A stretch of DNA of 64,000 bases from Sinorhizobium shofinae (GTDB lineage: Bacteria > Pseudomonadota > Alphaproteobacteria > Rhizobiales > Rhizobiaceae): positions 1 to 64,000 of the forward strand of contig MBFK01000012.1 in the NCBI GenBank assembly GCA_001704765.1. The letters are read 5' to 3'. Below the pieces are notes generated by a model that was given only the letters and a program-made list of their open reading frames with translations, searched no databases and was not told the origin of the DNA. Position 1 is the first letter of the stretch, and the number at the start of each line of letters is the position of its first letter. Positions 1-8,550 of the stretch are shown in pieces. A program made the position numbers and the translations under genes.

Positions 1-424
1 GCTTCAAAGGCGCTGTCCCTTGCGCCGAAAGTCGCTGTAACATCAGAAAAACAGCGGTTTATGGACGGGCACTAGTCTAGGACGAGAGAGCAGATAGAAC
101 GCGAGGGGACGCCGGTGCTGACCACCGGCCAGATCCGGACCATTTCCGCCAAACGCGACCGCCCCAAAGAACAGTGTGACTTCGCTCGCAGTCCTCTGGG
201 CAAAGGAGCGAAAACCCACAGTATTTTATTGGCGGATTCTAACGATAGCGGCCGATAAACGACTCAGCTATATTAACACCATGAAACGAGTGGCGGAGCT
301 GAAGTTCAACCGCTCGGCGGTGTGACTATTTATTTGCGGATCGACAGTAAAGAAGTCGCAGTTGGATCGTCGACTTTGTACTTAATAGGGTTCGCTTCAT
401 TGCTTGCGGGAGCTCGAGACAGAC

Positions 425-547
425 CCGCGCGATGAGGCCAAACAGGTTCTCCTGGCGTGTCTTGGTGCAGCAGGTGCTCCCTCCCTCATCTGTATGCGAT
501 ACGCCCCCCTTGCCTCGCTCGTCGACACGACCAGCGAGGCATTTTTT
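425..547 (+). ncRNA. Candidate trans-acting small RNA
   Basis: A plus-strand stretch ends in a perfect terminator without any gene upstream on that strand. Before the terminator, GATGAGG (431-437) can pair with CCTCATC (484-490) to enclose a loop. The loop's 3' side and stem hold the pyrimidine run CTCCCTCCCTC (477-487), complementary to Shine-Dalgarno-type AGGGAGG sequences, a feature of several rhizobial trans-acting sRNAs. I could not find a good promoter, so the 5' end is a guess. It could instead be the tail of a transcript entering from the left. Confidence 0.3.
511..547 (+). terminator. Strong intrinsic terminator, orphan
   Basis: TGCCTCGCT (511-519) pairs perfectly with AGCGAGGCA (533-541) around a 12-nt loop and is followed at once by TTTTTT (542-547). 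The T-run is on the plus strand only, so it stops rightward transcription. The flanking ferredoxin gene reads the other way. Confidence 0.75.
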
Positions 548-606
548 GCGCAGGATCTTCAATAGCGTGGAGATCAAGGAACGGGGTGTGCTCCAAAGAG
601 ACCTGT

Positions 607-927
607 CTAGGCTTGGCGCTCGGGCACATGCACGACCAGGCCATCAAGGGCCTCGCTCATCTTGATCTGACAGGAGAGCCGCGAGGTCGGCCGTACGTCA
701 TAGGCAAAGTCCAGCATGTCTTCTTCCATCGCTTCCGGAGCACCGACGGCCGCCGCCCAGACGTCGTCGACATAGACGTGACAGGTTGCGCAGGCGCACG
801 CACCGCCGCATTCGGCCTCGATGCCCGGCACGGAATTGCGGACCGCGTTCTCCATGACCGTGGAGCCGTTCGCAACGTCGAGGTCGTGGCGCGTGCCGTC
901 AAAGGCTACGATCGTAAGTTTTGTCAT
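607..927 (-). CDS. [2Fe-2S] ferredoxin (adrenodoxin-like)
   Basis: Small electron carrier of 106 residues, normal length for the class. Cys40, Cys46, Cys49 and Cys86 give the C-X5-C-X2-C-Xn-C cluster-binding pattern; Cys44 is an extra cysteine in the same loop. The acidic stretch around residues 69-73 (EEDML) is typical of the interaction helix of vertebrate-type/putidaredoxin-type ferredoxins. Such ferredoxins pass electrons to cytochrome P450s or to iron-sulfur assembly; the partner cannot be told here because no reductase or P450 is adjacent. The Hpt gene lies 200 bp upstream on the same strand. Start chosen at the ATG before TKLTIV, which begins the first beta strand. Confidence 0.93.
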   Translation of the reverse strand: MTKLTIVAFDGTRHDLDVANGSTVMENAVRNSVPGIEAECGGACACATCHVYVDDVWAAAVGAPEAMEEDMLDFAYDVRPTSRLSCQIKMSEALDGLVVHVPERQA

Positions 928-1129
928 TTCTCTTTCCGGAATGAATGGATGGGATCCGCCCGCGCGCGCCGACCGCGCGCGGCAGGCACCGCAGGCCTGA
1001 ATTCAGGGCAGTTTCTTCCAACAAATCGGCTGGCCAGTCAACACGAGCCGGTGCCGGGGTGGCGGGACGTCCCCGCAAAACGGCCACTGCCGGCCATTCT
1101 ACGACGAGATCGTTCAGTTGGTCCCGGGA

Positions 1130-1498
1130 TCAGCGGCACAGCTTGAGGATGAAAAGCTCGGCTTCGAGAACGGCTGCGCCGAGTGCTGCGCGCAGGTTCC
1201 AGTCGGTCGGCCGCTGCTCTATGGCGGCGGCGGCCTCAGCAACACGATTGGCTCCAACCGCGAGAGCCGCCCCCTTCAACCGATGGGCCGACTGACCGCA
1301 CCCGGCTGCATCGGCGTCGTTGATCTCGACCATTGTTTGACGTGCCTGGCGCGCAAAGAGCTGAAGCACCTCGATTTCGAGACCCTTATCCCCCATCGTT
1401 TGCTTGCCGAGTTGGACAAAATCGATGGGCTGTCTCCCGGCCGGAGATGAATTTGCCGGATTGCCCGGTGTTTCGAAGGCTATTTTGAGCGCCGTCAT
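1130..1498 (-). CDS. Single-domain Hpt phosphotransfer protein
   Basis: A 122-residue protein with the HRLKG-type motif of histidine phosphotransfer domains; His72 (in AHRLKGAALAVGA) would be phosphorylated. The helical pattern (FVQLGKQTMGDKGLEIEVLQLFARQA, then the His helix, then an Ala-rich helix) fits the four-helix Hpt bundle. Such modules shuttle phosphate from a hybrid histidine kinase to a response regulator. No kinase or regulator is encoded next to it, so it is an orphan whose partners lie elsewhere. The first 20 residues are Pro/Ser-rich and probably disordered. Confidence 0.8.
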   Translation of the reverse strand: MTALKIAFETPGNPANSSPAGRQPIDFVQLGKQTMGDKGLEIEVLQLFARQARQTMVEINDADAAGCGQSAHRLKGAALAVGANRVAEAAAAIEQRPTDWNLRAALGAAVLEAELFILKLCR

Positions 1499-1642
1499 GA
1501 GCCCATTTCCTTAATTGACGATACATCAAGTCCTAATCGACAATGCGTCGGGCAACACCGTTTTCAGGCATGCATCCTCCGGGGGCCGCGCTGCTATCGG
1601 CTTAAAGGGCATCGCGATGAAGCGGGAAATCTCATGACATGG

Positions 1643-1717
1643 TTAACGGTTGCTAAACAGGCTGATTTCCTTGGTTTTTCGGAGCTTGGCACCGTCGTCC
1701 CATTAAGAATTCATTAG
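1643..1717 (+). promoter_or_regulatory. Two CtrA-like motifs
   Basis: TTAA-N7-TAAA at 1643-1657 and TTAA-N7-TTAG at 1703-1717 each miss the CtrA consensus TTAA-N7-TTAA by one base. They lie 300-400 bp before the GPR start in the shared regulatory spacer. The motif is degenerate and AT-rich sequence gives chance hits, so this is tentative. Confidence 0.25.
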
Positions 1718-1799
1718 GATTTTAACGAATGCGGATTGCACTTAATTGTAAGAACCGGGCTAATGTGTCACTACGATACGATTAGGAACAGATCTGCAT

Positions 1800-1925
1800 A
1801 TGAAAATGGCAACTGTTCTGGTGGATAAGCTCGCGCCCGGTGTCCTGAGACGAGAGCGGCGGCTATTCCATCGAGGTGATGCAGTGGTGATCAGTGGGAG
1901 TATCGCGCAGATGTCTTGCGCGTAG
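1800..1925 (+). CDS. Possible small ORF in leader of GPR gene
   Basis: An ATG-initiated frame of 41 codons (begins MKMATVLVDK, ends AQMSCA) sits about 100 bp before the large gene. An AGGA lies 5' of it but about 11 bases away, farther than usual. The product resembles nothing I know. It could be a leader peptide, or chance. Confidence 0.15.
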   Translation: MKMATVLVDKLAPGVLRRERRLFHRGDAVVISGSIAQMSCA

Positions 1926-2021
1926 CTTGCGGGTCACCGCCCTGGTTGAGGGAGTCTTATGGCCCGGTATCGGCGCCAATGAGACGGCCATGAGCGGGCA
2001 ATAGTAGTGAGGCGTATCCCT

Positions 2022-5000
2022 ATGGCGACGAAGAAGAGCAACGAATCGATCGACGAAAAGGCATTCCAGGCTCTGGAAGCTGCCCTGAAGATCGACTTTG
2101 ACGACCTGAAGTCGGCCTTGAACGACAAGAGTTCCTTGGATGATCCGGAGGAAAAGGTGTCCGAGCCCAGCAAGAAGGCGGCCACATCCGAGCACATGCG
2201 CACTGTGAAAGAACAGCAGGAAGCGCAGAAGGCACGGACGAGTGAGACGCCGCGCAACCTTGCTCCGGAGCCCGCCCCGAAGCAGCCAGCGCTTTCGCCG
2301 GCCAATGACGATACGCGCAGATCGCCTGCGGCAATGCTCCGCTCCCTCGAAGTCCGATCCAGCCGGGCGGCGATCCGCGTAGCGGCGTTAATATCGATGG
2401 TGTGGGCGCTTGCCGGAGTAGCGATCGGCCACCTCCTCTATGCGCCGCAGATCTGGCAGATACGCTCTCTCGGCGATCTGGGGGCGACGCCTGGTGCGAT
2501 CGGCATCCTAATCGGCATCGCGTTGCCGATCATGCTCTTCTTCTCCTTCGCGATTATGATTGCGCGCGCTCAGGAACTGCGCAATGCGGCCCGCTCGATG
2601 GCCGAGGTCGCCCTGCGGCTGGCCGAACCGGAAACCGCGGCAGCAGACCGTGTCATGACCGTCGGCCAGGCGGTTCGGCGCGAAGTGTCGGCCATGAACG
2701 AGGGCATCGAGCGCACTATCGCACGGGCGACAGAGCTTGAAGCCCTTGTCCACTCCGAAGTCAGTGCACTTGAACGCAGCTACAGCGAAAACGAATTGCG
2801 CGTTCGCACCCTGGTTCAGGAACTGGGGCTGGAGCGCGAAGCCATCATCGGACATTCCGAGCGGATCCGCTCGGCGATTGCCGGCGCCCACGGCAAGCTG
2901 AAGGATGACCTGGAGCTCGCAAGCGAAGATATCGCCTCGCGCATCGCGGTCTCGGGCGAGGCCTTCGCATCGCTGATCGACACGCGTGCCGCGGCCCTCA
3001 GCGAGAAATCGGACCATGCTCTGCAGACCCTTGGCACCATGCTGGACACCCGCACCGATGCGCTGCTTTCCGGCCTGACGAACGCCGGCGTGACGCTCAG
3101 CAGTGAGTTCGATGTGCGGCTCGATGCCCTCAGCGAGACTCTGACGAAGCGCGGCGAACAATTGCTCAGCCAGTTTGAAACCCGTGCCTCGACGCTTGAC
3201 GCAAACACCGAGAAGTTGAACACCGCCCTTAACGAGCGCGCCCGCCAGCTGAATGAAACCTTGATCGCGCGCACCCGCGACCTCAACGAAAGCCTCAGTG
3301 TCGGCCAACAGGCGATCACCGGCGGCCTCGAAGACATGCTTTCGTCGCTCAATGTGGCGCTGGACGAAAAGGGCGCGAGCTTCCGCCAGAGCCTCAAATC
3401 GAGCGCCGACGACGCGATCATGGACCTGGATCTCCGCGGCGGCTTCTTCGAGGAGAAGCTGCAGACGACCGTCGGACACCTGGCGACCGCCTTCGACGAG
3501 CGCTTCCACGAATTCGCAAGCGCCTTCGACAAGAGGGCGAGCCTGCTCGACACCAAGTTGATGGAGAGCCTGCACAGAATCAATGAAACCGTGTCCGGCG
3601 GCTCGGATGCAATCGGCACTGCCTTGGACAGCAGCGTCGACAAAATCAGTTCGGCGCTCTCCGATCAGTCTCTGACGCTCACGACGGCGCTTGGAGCGAC
3701 ACAGGATTTCATCGAGGAAACGATCGGCAATCGCACCTCGGAACTCAGCAACCTCATCGGCAATGCTCACAGCCGCATCGAGGGCGTGCTTTCCGACAAG
3801 ACCAGTTCGCTGATGGGCGCTCTGACGGAAGCACAGGAACGGATCGAAGGCGGCTTCGGCCAGCGCGCCGATGCGCTCGCCAATGCGCTGACGACGAGCG
3901 AGCAGCGCCTGACGGAAGGTCTAGATTCCCGGACATCCGCCTTCATCGACGGCTTGCAATCTGCCCATGCCCGCATTGAGCAGACGCTCATGGGCTCTAC
4001 CGACGAGATCACGAGCGCCATCGCCGCCAGCCAGCATCGGCTGGACAACACGCTTTCGGAGCGCACCGCCGCGCTGTCGGCCGCCCTCACCTCCGGCGCG
4101 AGCGCGCTCGAAGACGCGGTCGGCGGCACTGCCGATCGGCTGGAGCGTGTCCTCTCCGAACGGGGCCAGACGATCTCCACTGCCCTCACCAGTCAGACGA
4201 CGACCCTCGAAGGGGTCCTGTCGGAGCGCAGCCAGGCGATCACCGACACGCTCGCCAACCAGACGGCCGCCCTCGACGGCGTGCTCTCCGAGCGTTCCGC
4301 GCAAATCAATACGACCATGTCGGCACGCGCCAGTGAGATGGCGGACTCGCTCAGCCGTCATGCCGAAGACGTCGCCGACAGCCTGACCTTCCGCGCGATG
4401 GCCGTGGCCGAAACGATGACCGACCGCGTCGGCGAGATCGAGAACAAGCTTTCGCAGAGTGTCTCCGAGGTCGCCGAGAATCTTGGCGGTCGCGTCAGCC
4501 AGATCGCCGACACCCTCACCGATACCAGTGCACGCATCGCCGAGGATCTCAGCAGCCGCGTCGGTAAGATTTCCGACTCGCTGGCAGGAACCAGCGCGCA
4601 GATCGCCGAAGCGCTGACAGCCCGCACGTCGGAAGCAACGGCGTCGCTCGCCGGCAAGGCGGCCGAGATCGAGCAGACGCTCTCCGGCAAGGCCGACCAC
4701 CTGCGGGACACGCTGACGACGACGCATGACCAGATCCGCACGACGCTCGACGATCGCATAAAAGCGATCGATCTCGCCGTCGGCCAGGGCCGCGATCAAT
4801 TGGAAGAGCTGCTATCCGACCAGTCGATGGCGATGGCGACGACGCTTGCGACCAGCGCCAGCATGCTCGAAATGTCGCTCGAAGAGCGGCAGGCTTCGAT
4901 CACCGGCGCATTCGAGCGCGGCACCGAAGCGCTCACCGCACAGACCTCGGAAGCGGCCGCGTCGCTTGCCAGCAAGGCGGCCGAGATCGACCAGACGCTC

Positions 5001-8000
5001 TCCGGCAAGACCGCACAGTTGCGCACGACGCTCGACGATCGCATAAAAGCGATCGATCTCGCCGTCGGCCAGGGCCGCGCTCAATTGGAAGAGCTGCTAT
5101 CCGACCAGTCGATGGCGATGGCGACGACGCTTGCGACCAGCGCCAGCATGCTCGAAATGTCGCTGGAGGAGCGGCAGGCCTCGATCGCCGGCGCGATTGA
5201 CCGTGGCACCGAGGCGCTCGATGCGCGCATGCGCTCGACGACCGGCAACATCGCCGAGCGCCTCGCCGAGACGGCCGACCAGATCAGTCTCGCAGCGGAC
5301 ACTCTGACCAATCGCGTCGATATCTCGTTCAACGGCATCAACAGCCGTCTCGACGAAACTGGCGCAAGGATCGAATCGAGCTTCGCTTCGCTCGAAGACC
5401 GCGTTCGCGGGGGCGTCAGCGACCTCAGCGCCATTGTCGACGATACTGGCGGCCGCATTGAAACGACACTCGGCTCTCTCGAAGATCGCATCCGCGACAG
5501 CGTCGGCAGCGTAAGCGCCATCGCCGACAATGCCGGACAGCGGATCACCGAAAGCCTCGGGGAACGCGCCGGCGAAATCGACCGGATCAGCGAGACCGCG
5601 GCAGCCCGCATCACCTCCGCCATGGACGCCGGTGCAGGCCGCATCACCTCCGCGATGGACGCCGGTGCAGGCCGCATCGAAGAGCGACTCGGCACGATGG
5701 ACCGCGCCCTCAACATCGGCCTCGAAAACGTCAACCGGACGATCGAAGGCAAGGCAGCGGCGCTCGTCACCAGCCTGCGAGGAGCCGTCAGCGATGCCGC
5801 TCAGGAGATCGACGCGGAAGCCGCACGTTCGGCCGAGCTGCTCTCCAGGGCCGGTGCTGATTTCGCCAGTGCCTTGGCCGCCCGCAATGCCGAGTTCGCA
5901 AATTCGATCGAAGAGACCGCCTCGGCGACAGCGGCACGCCATGCCGAACTTGCCCGAACGGTCACGAACGCTGCCGATTCCGCCACGACCCGCCTCGCTT
6001 CGACCCAGGATCAGATCGCAAGCCACACCCAGAGCATCCGGCAGAGCCTGACGGACGCGGAAAAGGCGCTCGATGCGCGTGGCCAGTCGATCCGCAGCGC
6101 GCTCGACGAAAGCACCCGCGAGCTGAATTCGATGCTTGCCGGCCGCTCGCTTGAACTCACCCGTCTTCTCGACGAGCAGGCGCGTCCGGTCATCGAGCAA
6201 TATGCGGCAACGGGCAAGGAAGCCGCCGCACGTATCGCCGCCCTGACCCAGGAAAGCGCAGACCGGCTGCGTGCCGAAAACGCAGCACTCGTCAACGCCA
6301 TCACCGAGCGGACCAGCGAAACGCTCGATGCGATCTCGCTGCGGGCCGAAGAGACCGCCAAGGCGATGAAAATGGTCGAGAACCGGCTGCAGTCGACGGC
6401 TATGGGGCTGATCGACCAGCTCGCGACCAACAATTCCGCCATCGCATCGGTCATCGAACAGGCGACCGGCAGTCTCGGGGATATGGACCAGCGTCTGGAG
6501 GCAACCGCAGCGAAGGTTTCCGAATCGACGCGGCATGCATCCGACATGCTGTCCAGCTCCACCCGCCTCATTGAAGGTCGTGTCGACAAACTCTCCGACA
6601 TCGCCGCATCGACGCTCTCGCAGATCGGCGGCATCGTCGGCCGCTTCGAGGATCACTCTAAGGTCCTTGGCCAGGCCTCCAACCTGCTGGCAGCGGCCCA
6701 GTCGAACCTCGTCAGCACGCTGGAGGAGCGGCAGGACGCCCTGCGGACCCTTTCCGTGGGTCTTGTTCAGCGTTCGGAGGAGATCGAGCGCACGATGCGC
6801 GCGCTCGAGGGCTTCGTAGACGGCGCCTTCCAGCGCGCCGAGGAGCGCTCCGGTCAGGTCGCTGGCAACCTTCGCAACGGCATCCAGTCATCCTTCGCCG
6901 ACGTCGGCCGGCTTCTGTCGAGCACCGAGCAACGTGCCGCGGAAGCTGCAGAAGCCATGCGCACCACCCTCTCCGAGGCCGGCGGCGAAGCTGCCGCCTC
7001 GGTGGAGGGCGTGTTCTCCCACGCCGAAGAGCGGTCGCGCCAGATCGCCGAGGCGCTGCGCTCCGGCGTCGAAAGCTCGATCGCCGACGCAAACAACACG
7101 CTGTCGCAGATCGAGGGCCGCGCGCTCAGCGCCTCCGAGGCCCTGCGCCAGGCAGTCGCCAAGGCTGGCGACGAAGCAGGCCAGGCACTTGAAGGCGCCT
7201 TCGGCAAGGCAGAGGAACGCGCCAAGGATGCGGCGTCCCGCCTGCGTGGCAGCATCGGCGCTTCCGTTTCCGATGTCGAACGGATGCTGGCGGAAAGCGG
7301 CAAGAAGTCGGATGGGGTTGCAACGCAATTGCGCGAGGCTGTACGCCAGGCGATCGACGAAGCAATCAACCGCTTCAGCGGCGCGACCGACGACATTCGT
7401 CGCTCCGCCGGCGAGATCCGCAAGGAACTCGACATGACCCGCGAGGAGCTAAAGCGCGGCGCCTTCGACCTGCCGGAAGAAGCCAAGGAGAATGCCGCGG
7501 TGATGCGGCGTGCCGTTGCCGAACAGATCAAGGCGCTGCAGGAGCTCTCCGAAATTATCGGCAAGTCGTCGACGCAGCTCGAGGTCGCCCAGCCGGTTCG
7601 CCAGCAGGCGGCGTTGGCCGCGCCCGCCCCCGTCGCTCAAGCGCCCGTCGCGCCGCAACAGCCCGCGGTCCAGCAACAGCCAGCGGTCCAGCAGCAGCCC
7701 GCCGTCCAGCAACAGCCTGCTGCCACGAGCCCGGCGCTGCGTGGCAGCCTCGGCCCCGAGCAGGCGACGCGTCCGTTGCAGCCCGCCCGTCCGTCGGCCA
7801 CCGAAGAGCGCGTCGAGGAAGGTGGCGGCTGGATGCGTGACCTGCTTCGCGCCGCCTCCCGCGAGGAAGAGCCGTCTGCCGCCCGCCCGCGTCCGGCCGA
7901 GGCCCAGCCCGTGGCGCGCGCCGGGGACAGCCGCAATCCGCGTCATGTGGTCGAGTCCTTGAACTCGCTCTCGGTGGATATCGCCCGGGCGATCGATCAC

Positions 8001-8288
8001 GACGCGTCGGTCGAATTGTGGCGCCGCTACCAGCGCGGCGAGCGAGACGTCTTCACCCGCCGGCTCTATACGCTCAAGGGGCAGCAGACATTCGACGAGA
8101 TCAAGCGGAAGTATGATCGCGAGCCCGAGTTCCGCACCGCGGTCGATCGCTACATTGCCGATTTCGAGAAGCTGCTGGCGGACGTCGCCCGCAACGATCC
8201 GGACAAGCGCATCACCCAGACCTACCTGACGTCGGATACCGGCAAGGTATACACCATGCTCGCCCATGCGGCCGGACGCTTCAGCTGA
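2022..8288 (+). CDS. rgsE: Growth pole ring protein (GPR/RgsE-like), giant coiled coil
   Basis: About 2088 residues, matching the size of Agrobacterium GPR (about 2115 aa), which forms a ring at the growing pole and is needed for polar growth and rod shape; the Sinorhizobium homologue is RgsE. Two hydrophobic segments near residues 118-141 and 160-183 anchor it in the inner membrane. Residues about 190-1860 are a continuous apolipoprotein-like chain of roughly heptad-spaced Ala/Leu/Thr helices (repeated LSERTAAL-, RxGEIxxxL-type units). A Gln/Pro/Ala-rich linker (about 1865-1900) precedes a conserved charged C-terminal domain (about 1965-2088, RHVVESLNSLSVDIARAID). ATG at 2022 is preferred over GTG 2007 because GAGG stands nine bases before it. 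The gene stands alone and ends in its own terminator. Long antisense frames in it are composition artefacts. Confidence 0.9.
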   Translation: MATKKSNESIDEKAFQALEAALKIDFDDLKSALNDKSSLDDPEEKVSEPSKKAATSEHMRTVKEQQEAQKARTSETPRNLAPEPAPKQPALSPANDDTRRSPAAMLRSLEVRSSRAAIRVAALISMVWALAGVAIGHLLYAPQIWQIRSLGDLGATPGAIGILIGIALPIMLFFSFAIMIARAQELRNAARSMAEVALRLAEPETAAADRVMTVGQAVRREVSAMNEGIERTIARATELEALVHSEVSALERSYSENELRVRTLVQELGLEREAIIGHSERIRSAIAGAHGKLKDDLELASEDIASRIAVSGEAFASLIDTRAAALSEKSDHALQTLGTMLDTRTDALLSGLTNAGVTLSSEFDVRLDALSETLTKRGEQLLSQFETRASTLDANTEKLNTALNERARQLNETLIARTRDLNESLSVGQQAITGGLEDMLSSLNVALDEKGASFRQSLKSSADDAIMDLDLRGGFFEEKLQTTVGHLATAFDERFHEFASAFDKRASLLDTKLMESLHRINETVSGGSDAIGTALDSSVDKISSALSDQSLTLTTALGATQDFIEETIGNRTSELSNLIGNAHSRIEGVLSDKTSSLMGALTEAQERIEGGFGQRADALANALTTSEQRLTEGLDSRTSAFIDGLQSAHARIEQTLMGSTDEITSAIAASQHRLDNTLSERTAALSAALTSGASALEDAVGGTADRLERVLSERGQTISTALTSQTTTLEGVLSERSQAITDTLANQTAALDGVLSERSAQINTTMSARASEMADSLSRHAEDVADSLTFRAMAVAETMTDRVGEIENKLSQSVSEVAENLGGRVSQIADTLTDTSARIAEDLSSRVGKISDSLAGTSAQIAEALTARTSEATASLAGKAAEIEQTLSGKADHLRDTLTTTHDQIRTTLDDRIKAIDLAVGQGRDQLEELLSDQSMAMATTLATSASMLEMSLEERQASITGAFERGTEALTAQTSEAAASLASKAAEIDQTLSGKTAQLRTTLDDRIKAIDLAVGQGRAQLEELLSDQSMAMATTLATSASMLEMSLEERQASIAGAIDRGTEALDARMRSTTGNIAERLAETADQISLAADTLTNRVDISFNGINSRLDETGARIESSFASLEDRVRGGVSDLSAIVDDTGGRIETTLGSLEDRIRDSVGSVSAIADNAGQRITESLGERAGEIDRISETAAARITSAMDAGAGRITSAMDAGAGRIEERLGTMDRALNIGLENVNRTIEGKAAALVTSLRGAVSDAAQEIDAEAARSAELLSRAGADFASALAARNAEFANSIEETASATAARHAELARTVTNAADSATTRLASTQDQIASHTQSIRQSLTDAEKALDARGQSIRSALDESTRELNSMLAGRSLELTRLLDEQARPVIEQYAATGKEAAARIAALTQESADRLRAENAALVNAITERTSETLDAISLRAEETAKAMKMVENRLQSTAMGLIDQLATNNSAIASVIEQATGSLGDMDQRLEATAAKVSESTRHASDMLSSSTRLIEGRVDKLSDIAASTLSQIGGIVGRFEDHSKVLGQASNLLAAAQSNLVSTLEERQDALRTLSVGLVQRSEEIERTMRALEGFVDGAFQRAEERSGQVAGNLRNGIQSSFADVGRLLSSTEQRAAEAAEAMRTTLSEAGGEAAASVEGVFSHAEERSRQIAEALRSGVESSIADANNTLSQIEGRALSASEALRQAVAKAGDEAGQALEGAFGKAEERAKDAASRLRGSIGASVSDVERMLAESGKKSDGVATQLREAVRQAIDEAINRFSGATDDIRRSAGEIRKELDMTREELKRGAFDLPEEAKENAAVMRRAVAEQIKALQELSEIIGKSSTQLEVAQPVRQQAALAAPAPVAQAPVAPQQPAVQQQPAVQQQPAVQQQPAATSPALRGSLGPEQATRPLQPARPSATEERVEEGGGWMRDLLRAASREEEPSAARPRPAEAQPVARAGDSRNPRHVVESLNSLSVDIARAIDHDASVELWRRYQRGERDVFTRRLYTLKGQQTFDEIKRKYDREPEFRTAVDRYIADFEKLLADVARNDPDKRITQTYLTSDTGKVYTMLAHAAGRFS
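4737..5165 (+). repeat. Near-identical 285-bp-period internal duplication
   Basis: Bases 4737-4879 recur at 5022-5164 with, by eye, a single difference (GAT versus GCT near 4793/5078). The shared part encodes the stretch from RTTLDDRIKAID to ATSASMLEMS. The period is 285 bp (95 codons), so reading frame and coiled-coil phase are kept. The rest of the gene's repeats are far more diverged, so this copy is recent or homogenised by gene conversion. Confidence 0.9.
5607..5672 (+). repeat. 33-bp tandem repeat, two copies
   Basis: Two consecutive 33-bp units encode the 11-residue segment RITSAMDAGAG twice and differ at one base (GCC/GCG). Eleven residues is the hendecad/apolipoprotein period, so the duplication keeps helix phase. 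Confidence 0.9.
7656..7724 (+). repeat. Short QQPAV codon repeat
   Basis: Four successive 15-bp-type units encode Q-Q-P-A-V repeats in the linker between the coiled coil and the conserved C-terminal domain. Synonymous differences (CCC/CCA, GCG/GCC) show it is not brand new. Likely a flexible spacer of variable length between strains. Confidence 0.85.
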
Positions 8289-8324
8289 AGCCCTGTCGTA
8301 CTTCTGAAGCCGAAAAAATGATCA

Positions 8325-8357
8325 CGGCCCCGTCGCAAGGCGGGGCCGTTGCTTTTT
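8325..8357 (+). terminator. Intrinsic terminator of the GPR gene
   Basis: CGGCCCCG (8325-8332) pairs with CGGGGCCG (8341-8348), then TTGCTTTTT. It lies 37 bases after the stop codon. Confidence 0.85.
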
Positions 8358-8550
8358 GCGCAACCATATTCTGATCCAGGACGTCGGCGGCATGCCCGGG
8401 ATCTTCAACGCTGGCTGCCGCAAACGTGAAAAGAAGGTCCATTCGCTGTAATCTGTCAGCATGGCATCCTGGCGCCAGCTACCTCGGATCGTCTCTCTCG
8501 TCTGAAGACACATCCGGAATTTTGTGGACGCCTGCATACAGGAGGCGGAT

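Larger units (their letters stand above)
1..606. other. Intergenic stretch, no convincing gene
   Basis: No reading frame here looks like a protein: the open frames are short and unlike known families, and the base composition is less GC-rich than the flanking genes. The right part carries a strong plus-strand terminator and a hairpin-rich stretch, annotated separately. The ferredoxin gene to the right reads leftward and ends at 607, so its 3' untranslated region falls here. I see nothing else in bases 1-420. Confidence 0.6.
1499..1999. other. Intergenic region upstream of the growth-pole gene
   Basis: Divergent spacer between the Hpt gene and the large coiled-coil gene, so it should hold both promoters. 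It is more AT-rich in 1620-1800. Two near-matches to the CtrA site occur at 1643-1657 and 1703-1717 and a small open frame at 1800-1925; these are annotated separately. I see no terminator or RNA gene. Confidence 0.6.

Noticed and set aside
326..577. 83-codon minus-strand frame near the left edge
   Set aside because: Low-complexity mix with no domain; it spans the terminator and hairpin of the candidate RNA.
2508..3770. 420-codon frame on the minus strand across GPR
   Set aside because: It runs antisense to the clear coiled-coil gene and exists because GC-rich codons avoid stops; its composition is not protein-like. Several similar antisense frames in 4-8.3 kb are dropped for the same reason.
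4000..4900. CRISPR-like regular repeats
   Set aside because: The spacing comes from coiled-coil codon repeats within one open reading frame; no constant repeat with unique spacers.
5097..6656. 519-codon minus-strand frame in the GPR gene
   Set aside because: Same artefact: antisense to a repetitive high-GC gene, with repeat-derived Cys/Arg-rich sequence and no family match.
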